64,000 bases of DNA, taken from positions 3,970,501 to 4,034,500 of the forward strand of contig OX359200.1 in the NCBI GenBank assembly GCA_947172415.1. Direction: 5' to 3'. This DNA is from Chondrosia reniformis (lineage: Eukaryota > Porifera > Demospongiae > Chondrillida > Chondrillidae). Shown piece after piece: positions 12,250 to 22,960 of the stretch. Position 1 is the stretch's first letter; every line of letters starts with the position of its first letter. Under the pieces are notes generated by a model. It saw only the letters and a program-made list of their open reading frames with translations. It ran no database searches and was not told the origin of the DNA. The position numbers and the translations under genes are program-made.

Positions 12250-13560
12250 GGAGAAGCACCCTACTTCCCACCCAGACTCCTCATTCCCATCACTAGACAC
12301 GTAGTCTCCTCCTCCAACAATGTCCACGACAGATGTCATCCATGTTGTCTTTTCCTTCCTCACGGGTTCCGCAGGCGGACAGGACAGGTTGTGGCCACAG
12401 CACCTAAAAGGTCTATATAGTCACCTACTCCCTAAGTGATGGATCCAACAGCTTGATAGGCTCACTGACTGTTTTTGTCAACTTTGTTATATGCGGACAG
12501 GTACTGGTAAGTGCATGCCCATTCTTTTTCGGGGCAACCCTGACAGGTTTGGGCAAGAAAGACGGAGGTAAGGCCCGTAGCTGTTGGCTGTGTTTTATGC
12601 AGGTTGGCTGCAAAATACCTGTGTACCTCGGTTTTTGATGATCTTATTCCCACATCAATTCAGATTTGAGTCCACAATGGGTGTTGAGGCTGCGGTTCAT
12701 ACTGCCAGGGCTGCCCAAGTTGAAAGATGGCCACCTTATAATCAAACTGGATTTTAGTGCCTTTAATAACATTGGATATGGCAGGACAAAATGCTCCACT
12801 CCACTCCGTTTAGTCCAAAGCACCTGAACTGCTCCCCCTCGCTCACTGCTCTTACCGATATCCCTCATTCCTGTTTTTCAGGAACGTCTCCATCTCAACT
12901 CAGAAGGCGAAAACCAGGGTGACCCCTTAGGTCCGCTCCTCTTCTATTTAGCTATACATGACAATATTGTCAGCCTTAAGTCGGAGTTCAAATGTGTCTA
13001 TTGGATGATGGGACCTTGGGGGGTCAATGGGTGACGTGATAGCTGATATAGCCTGCTTGGAGAAAGCTGCTGGCGAGAAGAACTTCTTTCTAAACCATGA
13101 CAAATTGGAAATTATTTGTGTTGATGAGTTGTCCAAGCTGAGCATGCTTTCATTTTCCCCTTCCCTCCATTAGGTAGACCTTGCTAAAGCAACCCTCCTT
13201 GTCTCCCCCATTGGAGGGGACGATTCGCTGAACACTGTCTGGGAGGCCAAGGTGGAACTGCTGGAGACACTTTGCAGTTGGCTAAAGCAGCTCGAGAGCA
13301 TGATGCACTTTACCTTCTCCAAAATGCATTAGCCATACCAAAAGTCTCCGCACAGCCCTAAGTTTCAGGTCTCCTGTCCTGACCTCATTTGACTGTGTTC
13401 TGCGATCGCTCTTGGAGTCCATATGTAACATCCATCTCAGTGCCCATCCATTTGGGAGGGTTGGGTATTGGGAATGTTACCATGCTGGCACCTTCTGCCT
13501 TCTTCACTTCCACTACGGGTACTTCCTAGTCCTAGTTGTACTCCCTCCCACATCTTTGCG
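12250..13560 (+). pseudogene. degenerate reverse-transcriptase element
   Basis: Plus-strand frames, broken many times, give pieces of one RT family: about 12560-12640 reads VRPVAVGC and LAAKYL (the R-P-I-A-V-G-C and LAAK motif), and about 12995-13130 reads DDGTLGGSMGDVI, LEKAAG and LNHDKLEII, the catalytic YLDDGT region with the following helix. The GC content is higher than the surroundings. I recall this RT type from many invertebrate genomes, but its superfamily cannot be fixed here. Stops and frame changes are scattered throughout, so it is an old dead copy. It is not the same copy as the RT element at 25.2-27.9 kb, though the families may be related. Confidence 0.6.
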
Positions 13561-13570
13561 TAAACATATA

Positions 13571-14059
13571 CAGTAAAACCTCTATTAACGGACACTCCCA
13601 ATAGCGGACAGTCTCCGTATAACAGACAGCACGCAATGTACCAACTTGTTTTTATATACGATTAGTACATTAGCAACTCCCGAATAGCGGACAACCTCCG
13701 AATTCCAGATAACGGACACTCGGCCCGAACCCAAGGACTTTTTGTAATACAAAAAACTCTTTTAATGGACAAAGAGCCTTATCTAGCTACAGTTGCAGTC
13801 AGAAAAACTGAACGATTTCCGTACGTAACGAGGGGCGCATTTCACCGAGTATTGATGGAGATGTTAATGGAATAAAAGCGTCCTATTGACTAATCTTGAA
13901 TGTACTAACAAAGTAATGTACGTACAGCTGAAACCGTTTCAGATAGCATTGTATACAGATATAAAGCTTTTATTACGAAAACCTCCCAGTAAAGGACAAC
14001 CTCCGAATAGTGGACAAGTCCCTTTGTTCCAACTTGTCCGTTATTGAGAGGTTTCACTG
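13571..14059. mobile_element. pogo-type MITE, second family
   Basis: It starts CAGTAAAACCTCTATTAACG at 13571 and ends with the imperfect inverse (GTCCGTTATTGAGAGGTTTC then ACTG) at 14059. It is flanked by TA at 13569-13570 and 14060-14061. Phrases such as AATAGCGGACA and CCGAATAGTGGACAA repeat inside. There is no transposase. A solo piece of the same end (GAGGTTTCACTGTATA) is seen at about 7006-7021 in an intron of the DUF7869-type gene. Confidence 0.85.
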
Positions 14060-14061
14060 TA

Positions 14062-14495
14062 TATACCATAAAGCACCTTCTGACGGCTATATACATGAAA
14101 CATGTTCGGAGGTGTTTAGCTGCTAAAACATGCCACCACAAGCACCTTCTGACAGCTAATGTGTAATAATAACCTTATAATGGCTATATATACCATGAAA
14201 CATACATCTACATCATTATTAAGTATTTATATGACTTATAACTAAGTAACAAATCATATTATGACACATAAATATACCGAGTTTGAAATTTAATTTCCAG
14301 ATGCATCAGTCATTAATTGATTTTCACACTGGCAGGATTATCCATCATGCATCTACAGTTGAGGGAGTACTCTCTTACACTTACTAGATCATAACATCCA
14401 TACATGGCGTGCAGACCAAGAAAATACATCAAAAACAAAAGCATGTACATTTATGTATATCGTAAACCACCCAAAAACGGTACTTGTTATTGCCA
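14062..14495. other. intergenic AT-rich DNA with a short duplication
   Basis: Two partial copies of AAGCACCTTCTGACRGCTA, each followed by similar TATATA-rich text, lie near 14070 and 14140. Nothing else is recognised. Confidence 0.4.
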
Positions 14496-14497
14496 GG

Positions 14498-14620
14498 TGC
14501 AAACCAAGGAGAATACTGAAGACAAATCAGAAAAACAGAAACATCTTATCTATATCCAAATGCAAACCAAGGAGAATACAGAAGACAAATCAAACACAGA
14601 AACATGCTATCTATAGGTCC
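14498..14620. repeat. two-unit tandem repeat, about 62 bp
   Basis: The phrase TGCAAACCAAGGAGAATAC followed by GAAGACAAATCA occurs at about 14498 and again at about 14560, each followed by ACAGAAACAT and a CTATCTATA-like end. A partial third copy of GCAAACCAAGG lies at about 14691. The open frames over it are a by-product of the repeat. Confidence 0.7.
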
Positions 14621-14689
14621 ATCGCAAAAACGTTAAAAATGTTAAAATGATCAATATTATATATCTACACTAGCAAGGGCAATCATAGC

Positions 14690-15595
14690 TGCAAACCAAG
14701 GGAGAGAATTGATTAGGCCATAGCTACCTGCCACGTAGCTAGGAAAGCCAATCCATTCTAACCTTAAAAAGGCTCACTAATTGTTTGGCCAGGGAGAGGT
14801 AGTACCTACCAACACTATACCCAATTCTTTATTACTTAAAGGAGGATTACCACCACTAAAATTAAAATCTCCTTAGGGAAGCTAGAATTGCCTACCTCTT
14901 ATCATCTAGTGCAGGGCATTCCACCAAGAAGTGAAATTGGTCCTCTATTTGATTTGTGTCACATAATCTGCATATTCTATTCTCTCTTAGCTCATTGCAA
15001 TATCTACCACTTTCAATCCTAAGTGGGAGCGTGCCACCAACCAATTTACACAAAAAGCTCCTTATGTACCATGGTTTGCAATTGAAAAAGACCTAAATCC
15101 AAAAATCAAACTGTAGAATTCCAATTTAGGTTTCCTGTCAATCTCCTCATCCGATCTAGCTTTTAAATAAAGCTTCAACTTCAACATATTTCTAGCTTCC
15201 CTCTCATCACAATCCATAAGTGTAGCTTCCTCCAGATCCAATCAATTCATTAATGATTTCATCATTCCTACCCCATTTTGCTGGTTATAATCACTCTTCA
15301 TCCACCTAAAAACCTTGGTACATGTTCTATCTTGATTCATAATCAGTAACTTTCTATAATACAGAAGTGATTGTAAATAGTGCCTTTCTGTTGTCGTTTC
15401 CCACCCCATGTCATTTTCAACTGCATTAATGGGATGTAAGGGGCTGACTCCTAGAAAAAATATAGCTATCTTTAAATTCATCACTTCTCTCTTAGGGCGT
15501 CCTATAAAAGGGCTCCAGATCAAGCTCCCATAGTCAAAAAATGGGAAAGTTAATGCTCTAACAATCAGATAGTTTTTACCTTTGAGCCACAAAAG
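14690..15595 (-). pseudogene. LINE ORF2 C-terminal relic
   Basis: On the minus strand 15592-15242 reads PFFDYGSLIW, then an R/K-rich helix, FFLGVSPLHP and DMGWETTTERHYLQ. This is the post-RT region of many LINE ORF2 proteins. Further 3', 15240-14890 gives broken frames with LRIESGRYCNELRE, CRLCDTN and DQFHFLVECPA, the usual C-terminal C-x2-C...H-x4-C segment. The catalytic RT part is missing: the sequence stops being recognisable at about 15595, close to the left end of the composite transposon. This is a 5'-truncated dead LINE. Confidence 0.72.
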
Positions 15596-15602
15596 TGGTC
15601 AT

Positions 15603-15654
15603 TGGCGGTATGGGGGGTGACGTTCACACTTTAACTCGGCAGGTGAAAGGTTAA
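15603..15654 (+). promoter_or_regulatory. GC-rich segment resembling the EMC8/9 upstream region
   Basis: About 50 bases here align with 28164-28214, just upstream of the EMC8/9 start codon: both share GGCGGT, a G run, GACGTT/GGCGTT, CA-TTTAAC, CGGC and AAAG-TTAA with about 80% identity by eye. It abuts the left end of the composite transposon at about 15649. Whether it is a shared promoter motif or a repeat is open. Confidence 0.4.
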
Positions 15655-15849
15655 GTAAAAATACTAATAATATTTTCCATGCCGTATTCTTTTGTAGAAG
15701 CGAGAGCGATAACATTATTATTGAGCATGACAGTTTTCGTGGCCCAAACGTTGTCATAATCAGTTGAAGATTGTGAAACCAAAATAGTTTGAAATATACA
15801 TCTAATTCCTAGCTCATGCTCCATAAAAAGTACAGAAACTAGAAATATT

Positions 15850-16258
15850 GAAACTTTTCTACAAAAATAGTGAAGATGTAGGGGATGGCACAAAAATTTA
15901 TTCTGTGAAGCATTAGCTGTGCATGAATCATACAACCAATTCAAAGGTGTTGCAACATATCCCTACATCTGGTAACATTAGCATAGGAATGGGGGCAGAT
16001 GAAGCTACAGTCCCCCTAGGCTTCCTGTGTAGTGGTATATACTATGTAAATGGGAAGAAAAAAGTAGGTATCATGCATCATCTAGTGGGAAGAACACCAT
16101 GCAATGCAAAATGTTGCCAGATGTAGGGATATATGTTGTAACACCCTTGCTTGTATATATGATTCATGCACAGCTAATGCTTCACTGTGTAACACCATTT
16201 CTTGTTTCTGTGCTTTTGTGCCATCCCTACATCTCCACTATGTTTGTAGAAAAGTTTT
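15850..16258. repeat. large imperfect palindrome inside the composite element
   Basis: The arm at about 15850-15966 (AAACTTTTCTACAAAAATAG, GATGTAGGGGATGGCAC, GCTGTGCATGAATCATA, ATCCCTACATCTGG) is mirrored at about 16116-16258. About 150 bases separate the arms. The same box (CTGTGTAAC...GTGCCATCCCTACATCT) appears a third time at 19490-19545 in the right terminus. It would form a strong stem and looks like a MITE built from the same termini. Confidence 0.75.
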
Positions 16259-16319
16259 AATATTTCTTAATTATTATAATTATTATGTAAGTGTTAAAAT
16301 CATTGGAAATAATTGAGTG

Positions 16320-17130
16320 AAATTAATGTTACAAAGAAATTTATGGCGGGATTTCATCCAGTTAAATGTCTCTTCTTGATCTTGATCTTCAGAAGTACAG
16401 ATGGCATAATAAGCTACATGAAAGGTAAATAAGGGAAAATGTAAACTGCATTTTAACCCTTTATGACCTAAAACACACTTTTCAGCGCCTTATACCTTAT
16501 GACTGGCACCTTGCAATATTCTGCATAGCGACTCGAAATTTATAAATATAATTTTGTAGCTTATCGAATAGGCATTAATCTGTAATGTTTTTATACAGTT
16601 ACAGTATCATACCAAACAATTAAAATGACTTTAAGTTTGCCGTATAAACACAACGGTTCATAAGAAAACGCTAAATTACTGATGATATACTAATATTTTA
16701 CAGAAGGCTTATAAAATTAAAAAATGGTCGATATATTAGTTATAGTATGGTAAAGGTCTAGAAGTGTACAATTCGGCAATTCTTCAGTGGCATTCAAATT
16801 TGCAATACTTACCAGGACGAGAATTGCAGTTACAGTTTCGCCTAAGGTTAGACTACAAAAACTGATTTTCAATATTGAATAAAACCTGCATCCATAAAGG
16901 AAATATTTAGCACATTACATTTACTATTGAAATACATTTGTAACCTACCTAGAATACGATTGCTGTTGCTACTAAGCGTTACTGATTCTCAAAATACAGT
17001 AAGAAATTTATTTCAAGTATGCGCCAGAAAAGTATGCTTCAGGTCATAACGGGTTTGCGAAAAATCGTTAAAAGGCTAAGCAACAACAGTTAAAATAGGG
17101 GACTCTAACAAACCTATATGCACATATTAT
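16320..17130. other. AT-rich spacer within the composite element
   Basis: No coding motif is seen. The missing N-terminal helix-turn-helix of the pogo transposase was looked for here and not found. Confidence 0.4.
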
Positions 17131-17137
17131 TTCACAG

Positions 17138-18053
17138 GCAAAGATCTGCTAGCTAGGGCAAATAATTGCCCTAATTGTAGTACCCTCAGTGTACCTCAGC
17201 CAATGCAGTGGGAAGTCAGGGGTGATGTATCAGATGGATATCTCTGGAGAAGCCCCAATGCAAACTGCAGGAAAACAGCCACAATCTGATGTGGAAGCTT
17301 TTCTGAAAAGTCCAGAATTACATTGCAGAAGTGGCTCATTCTGTATATTGGTGGACTAGACAGTACCCTGTTTCTGATGCGGAGGAAGAAGCTGGGGTAT
17401 CCAACTGCAAGGCCATTGATGTATATCAATGGCTAAGATATATCTGCTGTCGTAAATTGTTGCAGATGACAATAACATTGGGTGGAACAGGCAAGGTCGT
17501 CCAGATAGACGAAAGTCTATTCAGACATAAACCTAAGGTACACAAAAATTTCCCGAATTACAGAATCATATCATATTTATGACATTGCATACATATTCAT
17601 AATCTCTAGTACCACAGAGGCAGAGCAATAATACAGTAGAAGTGGGTTTTAGGAATGGTAGATACTTCTACCACTCCTTCACTTAAGTACATGGAGTTTG
17701 TACCAGACAAGGCAGCTACTACACTCCTCCCAATCATCCAGCAGCATGTTCTCCTTGTTACTACAGATGAATGGAGTTCCTACAGGCGGGTAGGTGCACT
17801 GTCAAATGTTAGCCAGTATGATAGAGTAATTCACTCTCTGAATTTTGTCGCACCAAATGGGGTCCACACGCAAAATGTGGAACCCTACTGGAGTCGTTCA
17901 AAGATAAAACTAAAGAGGATGAAGGGAGTCAGGGCTGAGTATATAGCTGCCCTCGTACCTGGACGGGTTTATGTGGAGGGAGAGGTTCGGCAAGCCAGCG
18001 AGCGGCTCTATGGAAAACATCATGGCCCACACCGCGTAACTTTTATCCAGTAA
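17138..18053 (+). pseudogene. Merlin/IS1595-like transposase
   Basis: The product is a DDE transposase of the ISXO2/IS1595 group, known in animals as Merlin, which moves DNA elements by cut-and-paste. The N-terminal part gives NNCPNC, then SDGYLWR and CRKTATI, and GSFSEKSRITLQKW. A second frame continues with YPVSDAEEEAGVS, VYQWLRYIC, GGTGKVVQIDESLF (first Asp, near 17509), then TTDEWSSYRR (second Asp, near 17767) and GVHTQNVEPYWSRSK (His/Glu of the catalytic triad, near 17880), LKRMKG, and a short tail to a stop at 18053. At least two frame changes separate these blocks (near 17330 and between 17582 and 17655), so it is not functional as read. A pogo-like frame starts six bases later. Confidence 0.72.
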
Positions 18054-18058
18054 ATTAG

Positions 18059-19502
18059 ATGATGTTGATTGAAATAATAGTAGGCCAGGTGGTCCATGAT
18101 TACATTAAGGCTAACAATCTCAGTTCATGTTTCCCTCCATCTGGTATCCCATTAAAGAAGTGGTACCGGTGGCTGGGCTTTCTAAAAAGATGGCCAGATT
18201 TAGGTGAAAAACAGCCACAACACTTCTCAATCAAGCGTGCAACAGCTGCCACCCCAGACAAGTTCTTCGTGAATTTAGAAGAATTCCTGAGGTATAAGGA
18301 AATGCTAACCCTGCCACATGGTGATATGGCAGCTAGAATGTGGAACTGTGATGAGACAGGCATGAGTACAGCAGTGGCATCTAAGACAGTGCTTGTGAGG
18401 AAAGGTTCTAGGAATGTACACCAGACAGCATCAGGTAGTGGCAGAGAAAATATTACTGTAATTTGCTGTGGCTCTGCAGCAGGAGAATGACTCCTCACTC
18501 CTTTCGGACTGTATAAAGGAGTATATCTATGTAAAGCTTGGACCAGAGGAGGGGCAGATGGGTGTCATTATGCTATGTCCACTTCTGGTTGGATGGAGTG
18601 CAGTATATTTCATCAATGGTTTCTTACACTCTGTTTGTCAGCTGTGTCCCACTACCTGGTATCAGGTCAAGTTGTTCACTTCTTGGTTGGGCATGGCTCT
18701 CACACTGTGTTGCCACTTATTGAAGAGGCTCTAAAATGTGGTGTCACTCTATACTGCCTTCCACCTCATTGCACTCATGTCCTGCATGCAGCCACTAGAT
18801 GTCTCTGTCTTCGACCCACTGAAATCGGCACGGAGGAAGATAATACAGGAATTTAGACTCCGTACACTTGTCAGTGCAGTAGAAAAAGTAGCCTTTCCTT
18901 CACTCCTGAAAGAGTTGTGGGAGAGAGCAGTTACCCCAGAACACCTAGTCAGTAGATATAGGACATCAGGGTTGCATCCACTAAATTGCAGGGCCATTTC
19001 TAATGACAAGCTTGCCACCTCTGAATCATTCAACACAACAGATGCTACATCTGCATCAGTAACTGTAACAACGTCAACTCCAAAAACAAGGCAGGTGAAG
19101 TCATTCTTTGATGAGCTCTTTAAATCCAGACAGGAAGAGAGTGCTACTGCTGGCTGTAGAGGCAAAGATAGAATCCGGCCAAATATGTATGGAGAGGCCT
19201 TCACTTCTGATGATGTTATCGAGAGGCTTCAGCTCCAAGCAGAAACTTAACAAAAGAGGCCTAGGGTAGCGGAGAAAAGGCCAAGGAATTTGAAGTACAA
19301 AACTTCAGGTAAGAAGAATAAAGACAGTATCAGAGAAGATGTGTGCCAAGGATGCAAAGGATTGTTTGATGATGATGATTATCAGAAAAGTTGGATTGGT
19401 TGTGACAAGGCAGACTGTGGACGGTGGTTTCACTTTTGGTGTGCTGGTTTTGTTTCTATGCCAGACACTACTGATCCCTTTGTATATATATATGCTGTGT
19501 AA
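18059..19502 (+). pseudogene. pogo-like transposase with C-terminal PHD finger
   Basis: A DDE transposase of the pogo/Tigger type. It opens within the second DNA-binding region (HDYIKANNL, KKWYRWLGFLKRWPDL, PQHFSIKRA), reaches the first catalytic Asp in WNCDETGMST (about 18343-18372), passes a frame break near 18490, and continues with the region expected to hold the second Asp, here FLVGHGSH where LDGHGSH is usual. It then gives CLPPH and QPLDVSVFDPLKSARR (third Asp). The tail (19339-19450) is a PHD-like zinc finger: CQGC, SWIGCDKADC, RWFHFWC. The last Cys pair of a PHD is absent, because the frame runs into the transposon terminus at about 19485. The N-terminal psq-type helix-turn-helix is missing at the junction with the Merlin frame. 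It is a dead copy, but the domain combination is notable. Confidence 0.75.
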
Positions 19503-19614
19503 CAGCCCTTTCTTGTTTCTGGGCTTTTAGTGCCATCCCTACATCTTCTACTATTTTTGTACAAAATTTTTATTGTTCTCTATTTTCTGTACATTTTATG
19601 GAGCATAAGCTAGG

Positions 19615-19836
19615 AATGATCAGAAATAATCACTGGAACGTATTATGCCATACCAGCCAAGTGACCGAAGTCTGATCTTGGCTGGGGGACTGAAGTCCTA
19701 TTAAGTTGGCAACCAGTGATCGCCTCCCAGCCATCCACAGATGGAAAAAATTCATCAAAGAACCACTTGCCAAGATCAGACTTCGGTCACTTGGCTGGTA
19801 TGGCGTAATACGTTCCAGTGATTATTTCTGATCATT
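19615..19836. mobile_element. young palindromic MITE in the right terminus of the composite element
   Basis: Arms of 67 bases (19615-19681 and 19770-19836) are inverted copies with one mismatch by eye: AATGATCAGAAATAATCACT at the left is mirrored at the right. The middle is about 88 bases. It splits the composite terminus, whose text resumes as CATAAGCTAGGAAAT at about 19878, a direct repeat of CATAAGCTAGGA at 19604-19615. Confidence 0.82.
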
Positions 19837-20072
19837 TTAGCCTTTGCACAGGCTTAGTGCAATTAACTCCCTTTGTCATAAGCTAGGAAATTAGATTTTT
19901 ATTTTAATACCATGGTTTCGCAATCTTCAACTGAATATGACGTCATTAAAGTTGTGACTTTATTGAAGCCTTGACTCTTTGGCCACGGAACCCATCATGC
20001 TCAATAATAACGTTATCATTCTCACTTCTACAAAAGAATACAGCTTGCAGTATTTGTGCTTAAGAAATAGTC

Positions 20073-20719
20073 CGAAAACTTATATCTTTTTTTAGTTACA
20101 GCGGGCGAAGAAGATGAAGAAGAGGCGAAAATGGATATTTCAAAGTTCCTTCATTTGCCAACGGAACATGGTTGCTTGCCTTAAAGGCCAGTTTATAGCA
20201 TGGCTGGTCTATTTTAACTATACATAGCCTTTTTTCGGCTGTTTTCAGCTTATTTCGGATTTTCGCTCCTATACAAATGTATAGAGAAAACGAAACAGCC
20301 GGTACCATCCCTACATAGAGAGTGAGGTAAAAACAATTGTTGCTGAGTCTCAATAAATTAGTATATATACTCATTATGAATTCAACAAAAAACCCTTATC
20401 ACTTCAGAATAAGGTAAGTCAGGGTATTTCCAGAAACAGGGTAGTTCCAGAAACGTGCAACATATTTGCATGTAGGCTGAAGACTACAGGATTAAGTTAA
20501 ACTTTGTTTTAATATTTGGGCTTACCTTTGATTCGCTCTCAAGTTCGAGACCTAAAGCTGCGCAAAATGAACTATGCAAGAGTTGATGCGACTCCATTTT
20601 GAAGCTAATGTCGCTGCTTATTTTGTAGTTTTTACCGGACACTTTGTTGTGGTTGGCTGGAACATTTGAGTTGCTCAGCGAGTACTGCACAGTAATTTGA
20701 TTATCACCTCTGGGACATA
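20073..20719. other. intergenic DNA with dispersed repeat ends
   Basis: It contains the second copy of the dispersed repeat (20247-20320) and, at about 20338-20357, a TGTTGCTGAGTCTCAAT stretch also found at the right end of the MITE at 46864-46990. No gene is seen. Confidence 0.5.
20247..20320. repeat. dispersed repeat, copy 2
   Basis: This matches 10137-10210 (TATTTCGGATTTTCGCTCCT, TACAAATGTATAG, CCGGTACCATCCCTACAT). Confidence 0.7.
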
Positions 20720-22960
20720 CCTAAATGGTCAAAGCAGTAGCTAGATGTTGCCTTTAAGGAAGTAGCAAGGTTGAAGGGGAAGGCATCCATAAATGCCATA
20801 TCAAAGAAATATGGCATTCCAGTGTCCACACTAAATGATCACGTGCAAGTAGCCGAAACTCACCAACTACCCGGACACGGCATCCAGGATTTGGAACTGC
20901 AATGAAACCTGCTTCAACACAGCAGTGGGGTCACAGCACGTCTTTGCTAAGAGAGGGTTGAAGTGGGTTCATGAAACGGTGGTGGATCTGGCAGGGAGAA
21001 CATCACTGTATACATGTGTGGCTCTGCAACTGGTGAAATGCTAACACCATACATTGTCTATAAGGGCAAGAACCAATACACTTCATGGACCCGCCATGGA
21101 CCACCAGGTGCACTGTATGGTAGCTCTCCATCAGGATGGATGGAAAAGGAGAACTTTCTGTCATGGATAAATAAAGTTGTTAATCCCAAAAGTGCAGCCA
21201 TATCTGGAAACTGGTCCTGGTTTTTGTTTGTTGATGGGCATCATTGCCATCTTTCAGTGCAGCTAATCGCAACATGCAAGGCAAAAAACATCTGGCTGTA
21301 CTGCTTGCCGCCAAACACCAAACATGTCCTTCAACCACTGGATGTGGGAATCTTCAGACCCACAAAGACAGCCTGGAAATCTATCGTGTAAACATTCAAA
21401 CTGCAAACAAGAGCAGCCTGCAACACTAAAGAGGTGTTTCCATCCCTGCTACACTCTCTCTGCACCAACGCATTCAAGCCATGTCACTTCCAGTCTGCCT
21501 TTCTGGAATGTGGTCTCTACCCACTGCATAGCCATCAGCTATTCAGAGCCACCAAGTTGCAACATCAATGCCATTTGATGCTGCAACTTCCATATCATAC
21601 AGTGGCACTAGTACTGCAGTAACACCACTCTGTCAGCGCTGCGACATTTTTTGCTAATCACCTCTGTCCAAAGAAGCAACCAACACCCACCAGATGACAG
21701 CGTGTGAAGATACACCACTTTGGGGAAGCTCCTAAACAAGAGGAACACAGGTAGAACATGTGCATTTTTATGGTGAAAACAAAATGGCCATCAAAAAGGA
21801 GGGAGTAATTCACCCTCGCTTTGTTTAACTTTCGAGATTAAAAACGAAGACATTTATGAATTAATGTTGCACTCTTAAAATTTATGTATAATTTTAATAA
21901 GTTATTTACAGATTGAGAAATTAAATATTTAGTCGGACACGCGAAAAAATACTTCAATTGAATAGGCAGATGTCTAGATGTCAATTTAAAGTGTCATTAG
22001 CAGTCCCAAAATACTTCCTACACAGATATCTCAATTTTACCCACGTCCGATTTTAAGCAATGTTTCGTTCTTGAGATGTTCACAATTTTAGAGATTTTAA
22101 CAAGAAATTATACACAAACCCCTTTGCACATGTTGACAATGGAACAAGCTATCAATTAAAATCGGACTGGGTGAAAATTTAGTTTTACCTTTTATGAATA
22201 AGTCACTAACGATTGAGACTGATCAAACTTCATTTAGATCTCCACCAGAAGAAGTTCAGCCGTTATAAAAGACTGTTGGTGGAGATGATGTCACGCCAAT
22301 GTCACGAGGTAAGAATGATGTCATTATAAAATATCGTGATGTCACAAACGTAATCAATACTGTGCGTGTTATATATAAACATAGACATTTGTTACATTTA
22401 AGAAAAATTTAGAGAGAGTCATTTAAGTAAACTTTACGCCCGAGAAACACAGAGATACCACCACCTGTCTATTAATTTTACTTGTCATAACGAATCATCG
22501 ACCAAAGTCACGTACTTTACACATGACCATCCTACGCATTTATTTAAGAGGCACAGATATGTAAACAAATTCTTTTAAAACCACAAAACGCCCCTTTTTG
22601 TGTGTAATTGCACTTGTTCTACCTGCAAAGTACTACAGAGGATGCAGGAGGTAGAGAAAGAGAAAATGGCAAAGCAAGCTGCAAAGGGAAAATGTGTAAT
22701 GAAAGGAAGAAGAAAAGCAGTGAGACTGGGAAGAGGACACAATTCACAGCATAGACAAAGGCTTCCAAACCCAAAGCCACTGACCATGGAGACACTGATG
22801 AAGAAGAGGATCGCACTGATGTAGAGACTGAAGAGGATAAGGACATTGAGCAATGTTTCTCTTGTGGTGACTGCTTTAATAATGATGAAGACTGCTTAGG
22901 GTGTGACCCTTGTTGGAGGTGGTACCACTATCAGTAGGTAGGGTTTGATTGTCTACCTGA
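20720..22960 (+). pseudogene. second pogo-like transposase relic with PHD-like tail
   Basis: An N-terminal psq-type helix-turn-helix is visible at about 20785-20850 (INAISKKYGIPVSTLND). It is joined, after loss of the middle DNA-binding part, to the catalytic domain: WNCNETCFNT near 20900 (usual Asp replaced by Asn), then 21014-21391 MCGSATGEMLTPYIVYKG, GWMEKENFLSWI, FVDGHHCH (second Asp present) and KHVLQPLDVGIF (third Asp present). After about 900 bases of non-coding DNA, 22640-22930 gives a basic linker (KEKMAKQAAKGK) and a Cys-rich end (CFSCGDC, CLGCDPCW, WYHY), a damaged PHD finger. Same architecture as the copy at 18059-19502, with different losses. Confidence 0.68.
21760..22560. other. 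AT-rich insert between two parts of the second pogo relic
   Basis: No coding motif is seen here. It separates the catalytic domain from the linker and PHD-like tail, so it is either an insertion or a diverged intron. Confidence 0.4.

Larger units (their letters stand above)
15649..20072 (+). mobile_element. composite DNA transposon with long inverted termini
   Basis: The left end (about 15649-15900) and the right end (about 19495-20072, read inverted) match over long blocks: GTATTCTTTTGTAGAAG, TTATTATTGAGCATGA, CAGTTGAAGATTG, CATGCTCCATAAAA, and a box ending in GATGTAGGGATGGCAC. The right end is split by a young MITE at 19615-19836. Inside lie a palindrome (15850-16258), a Merlin/IS1595-like transposase (about 17138-18053) and a pogo-like transposase with a PHD finger (18059-19502). 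Both proteins are damaged. Which transposase owns the termini is not clear. The long inverted ends fit a Merlin-type or related element into which, or next to which, a pogo copy was placed. Confidence 0.65.
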
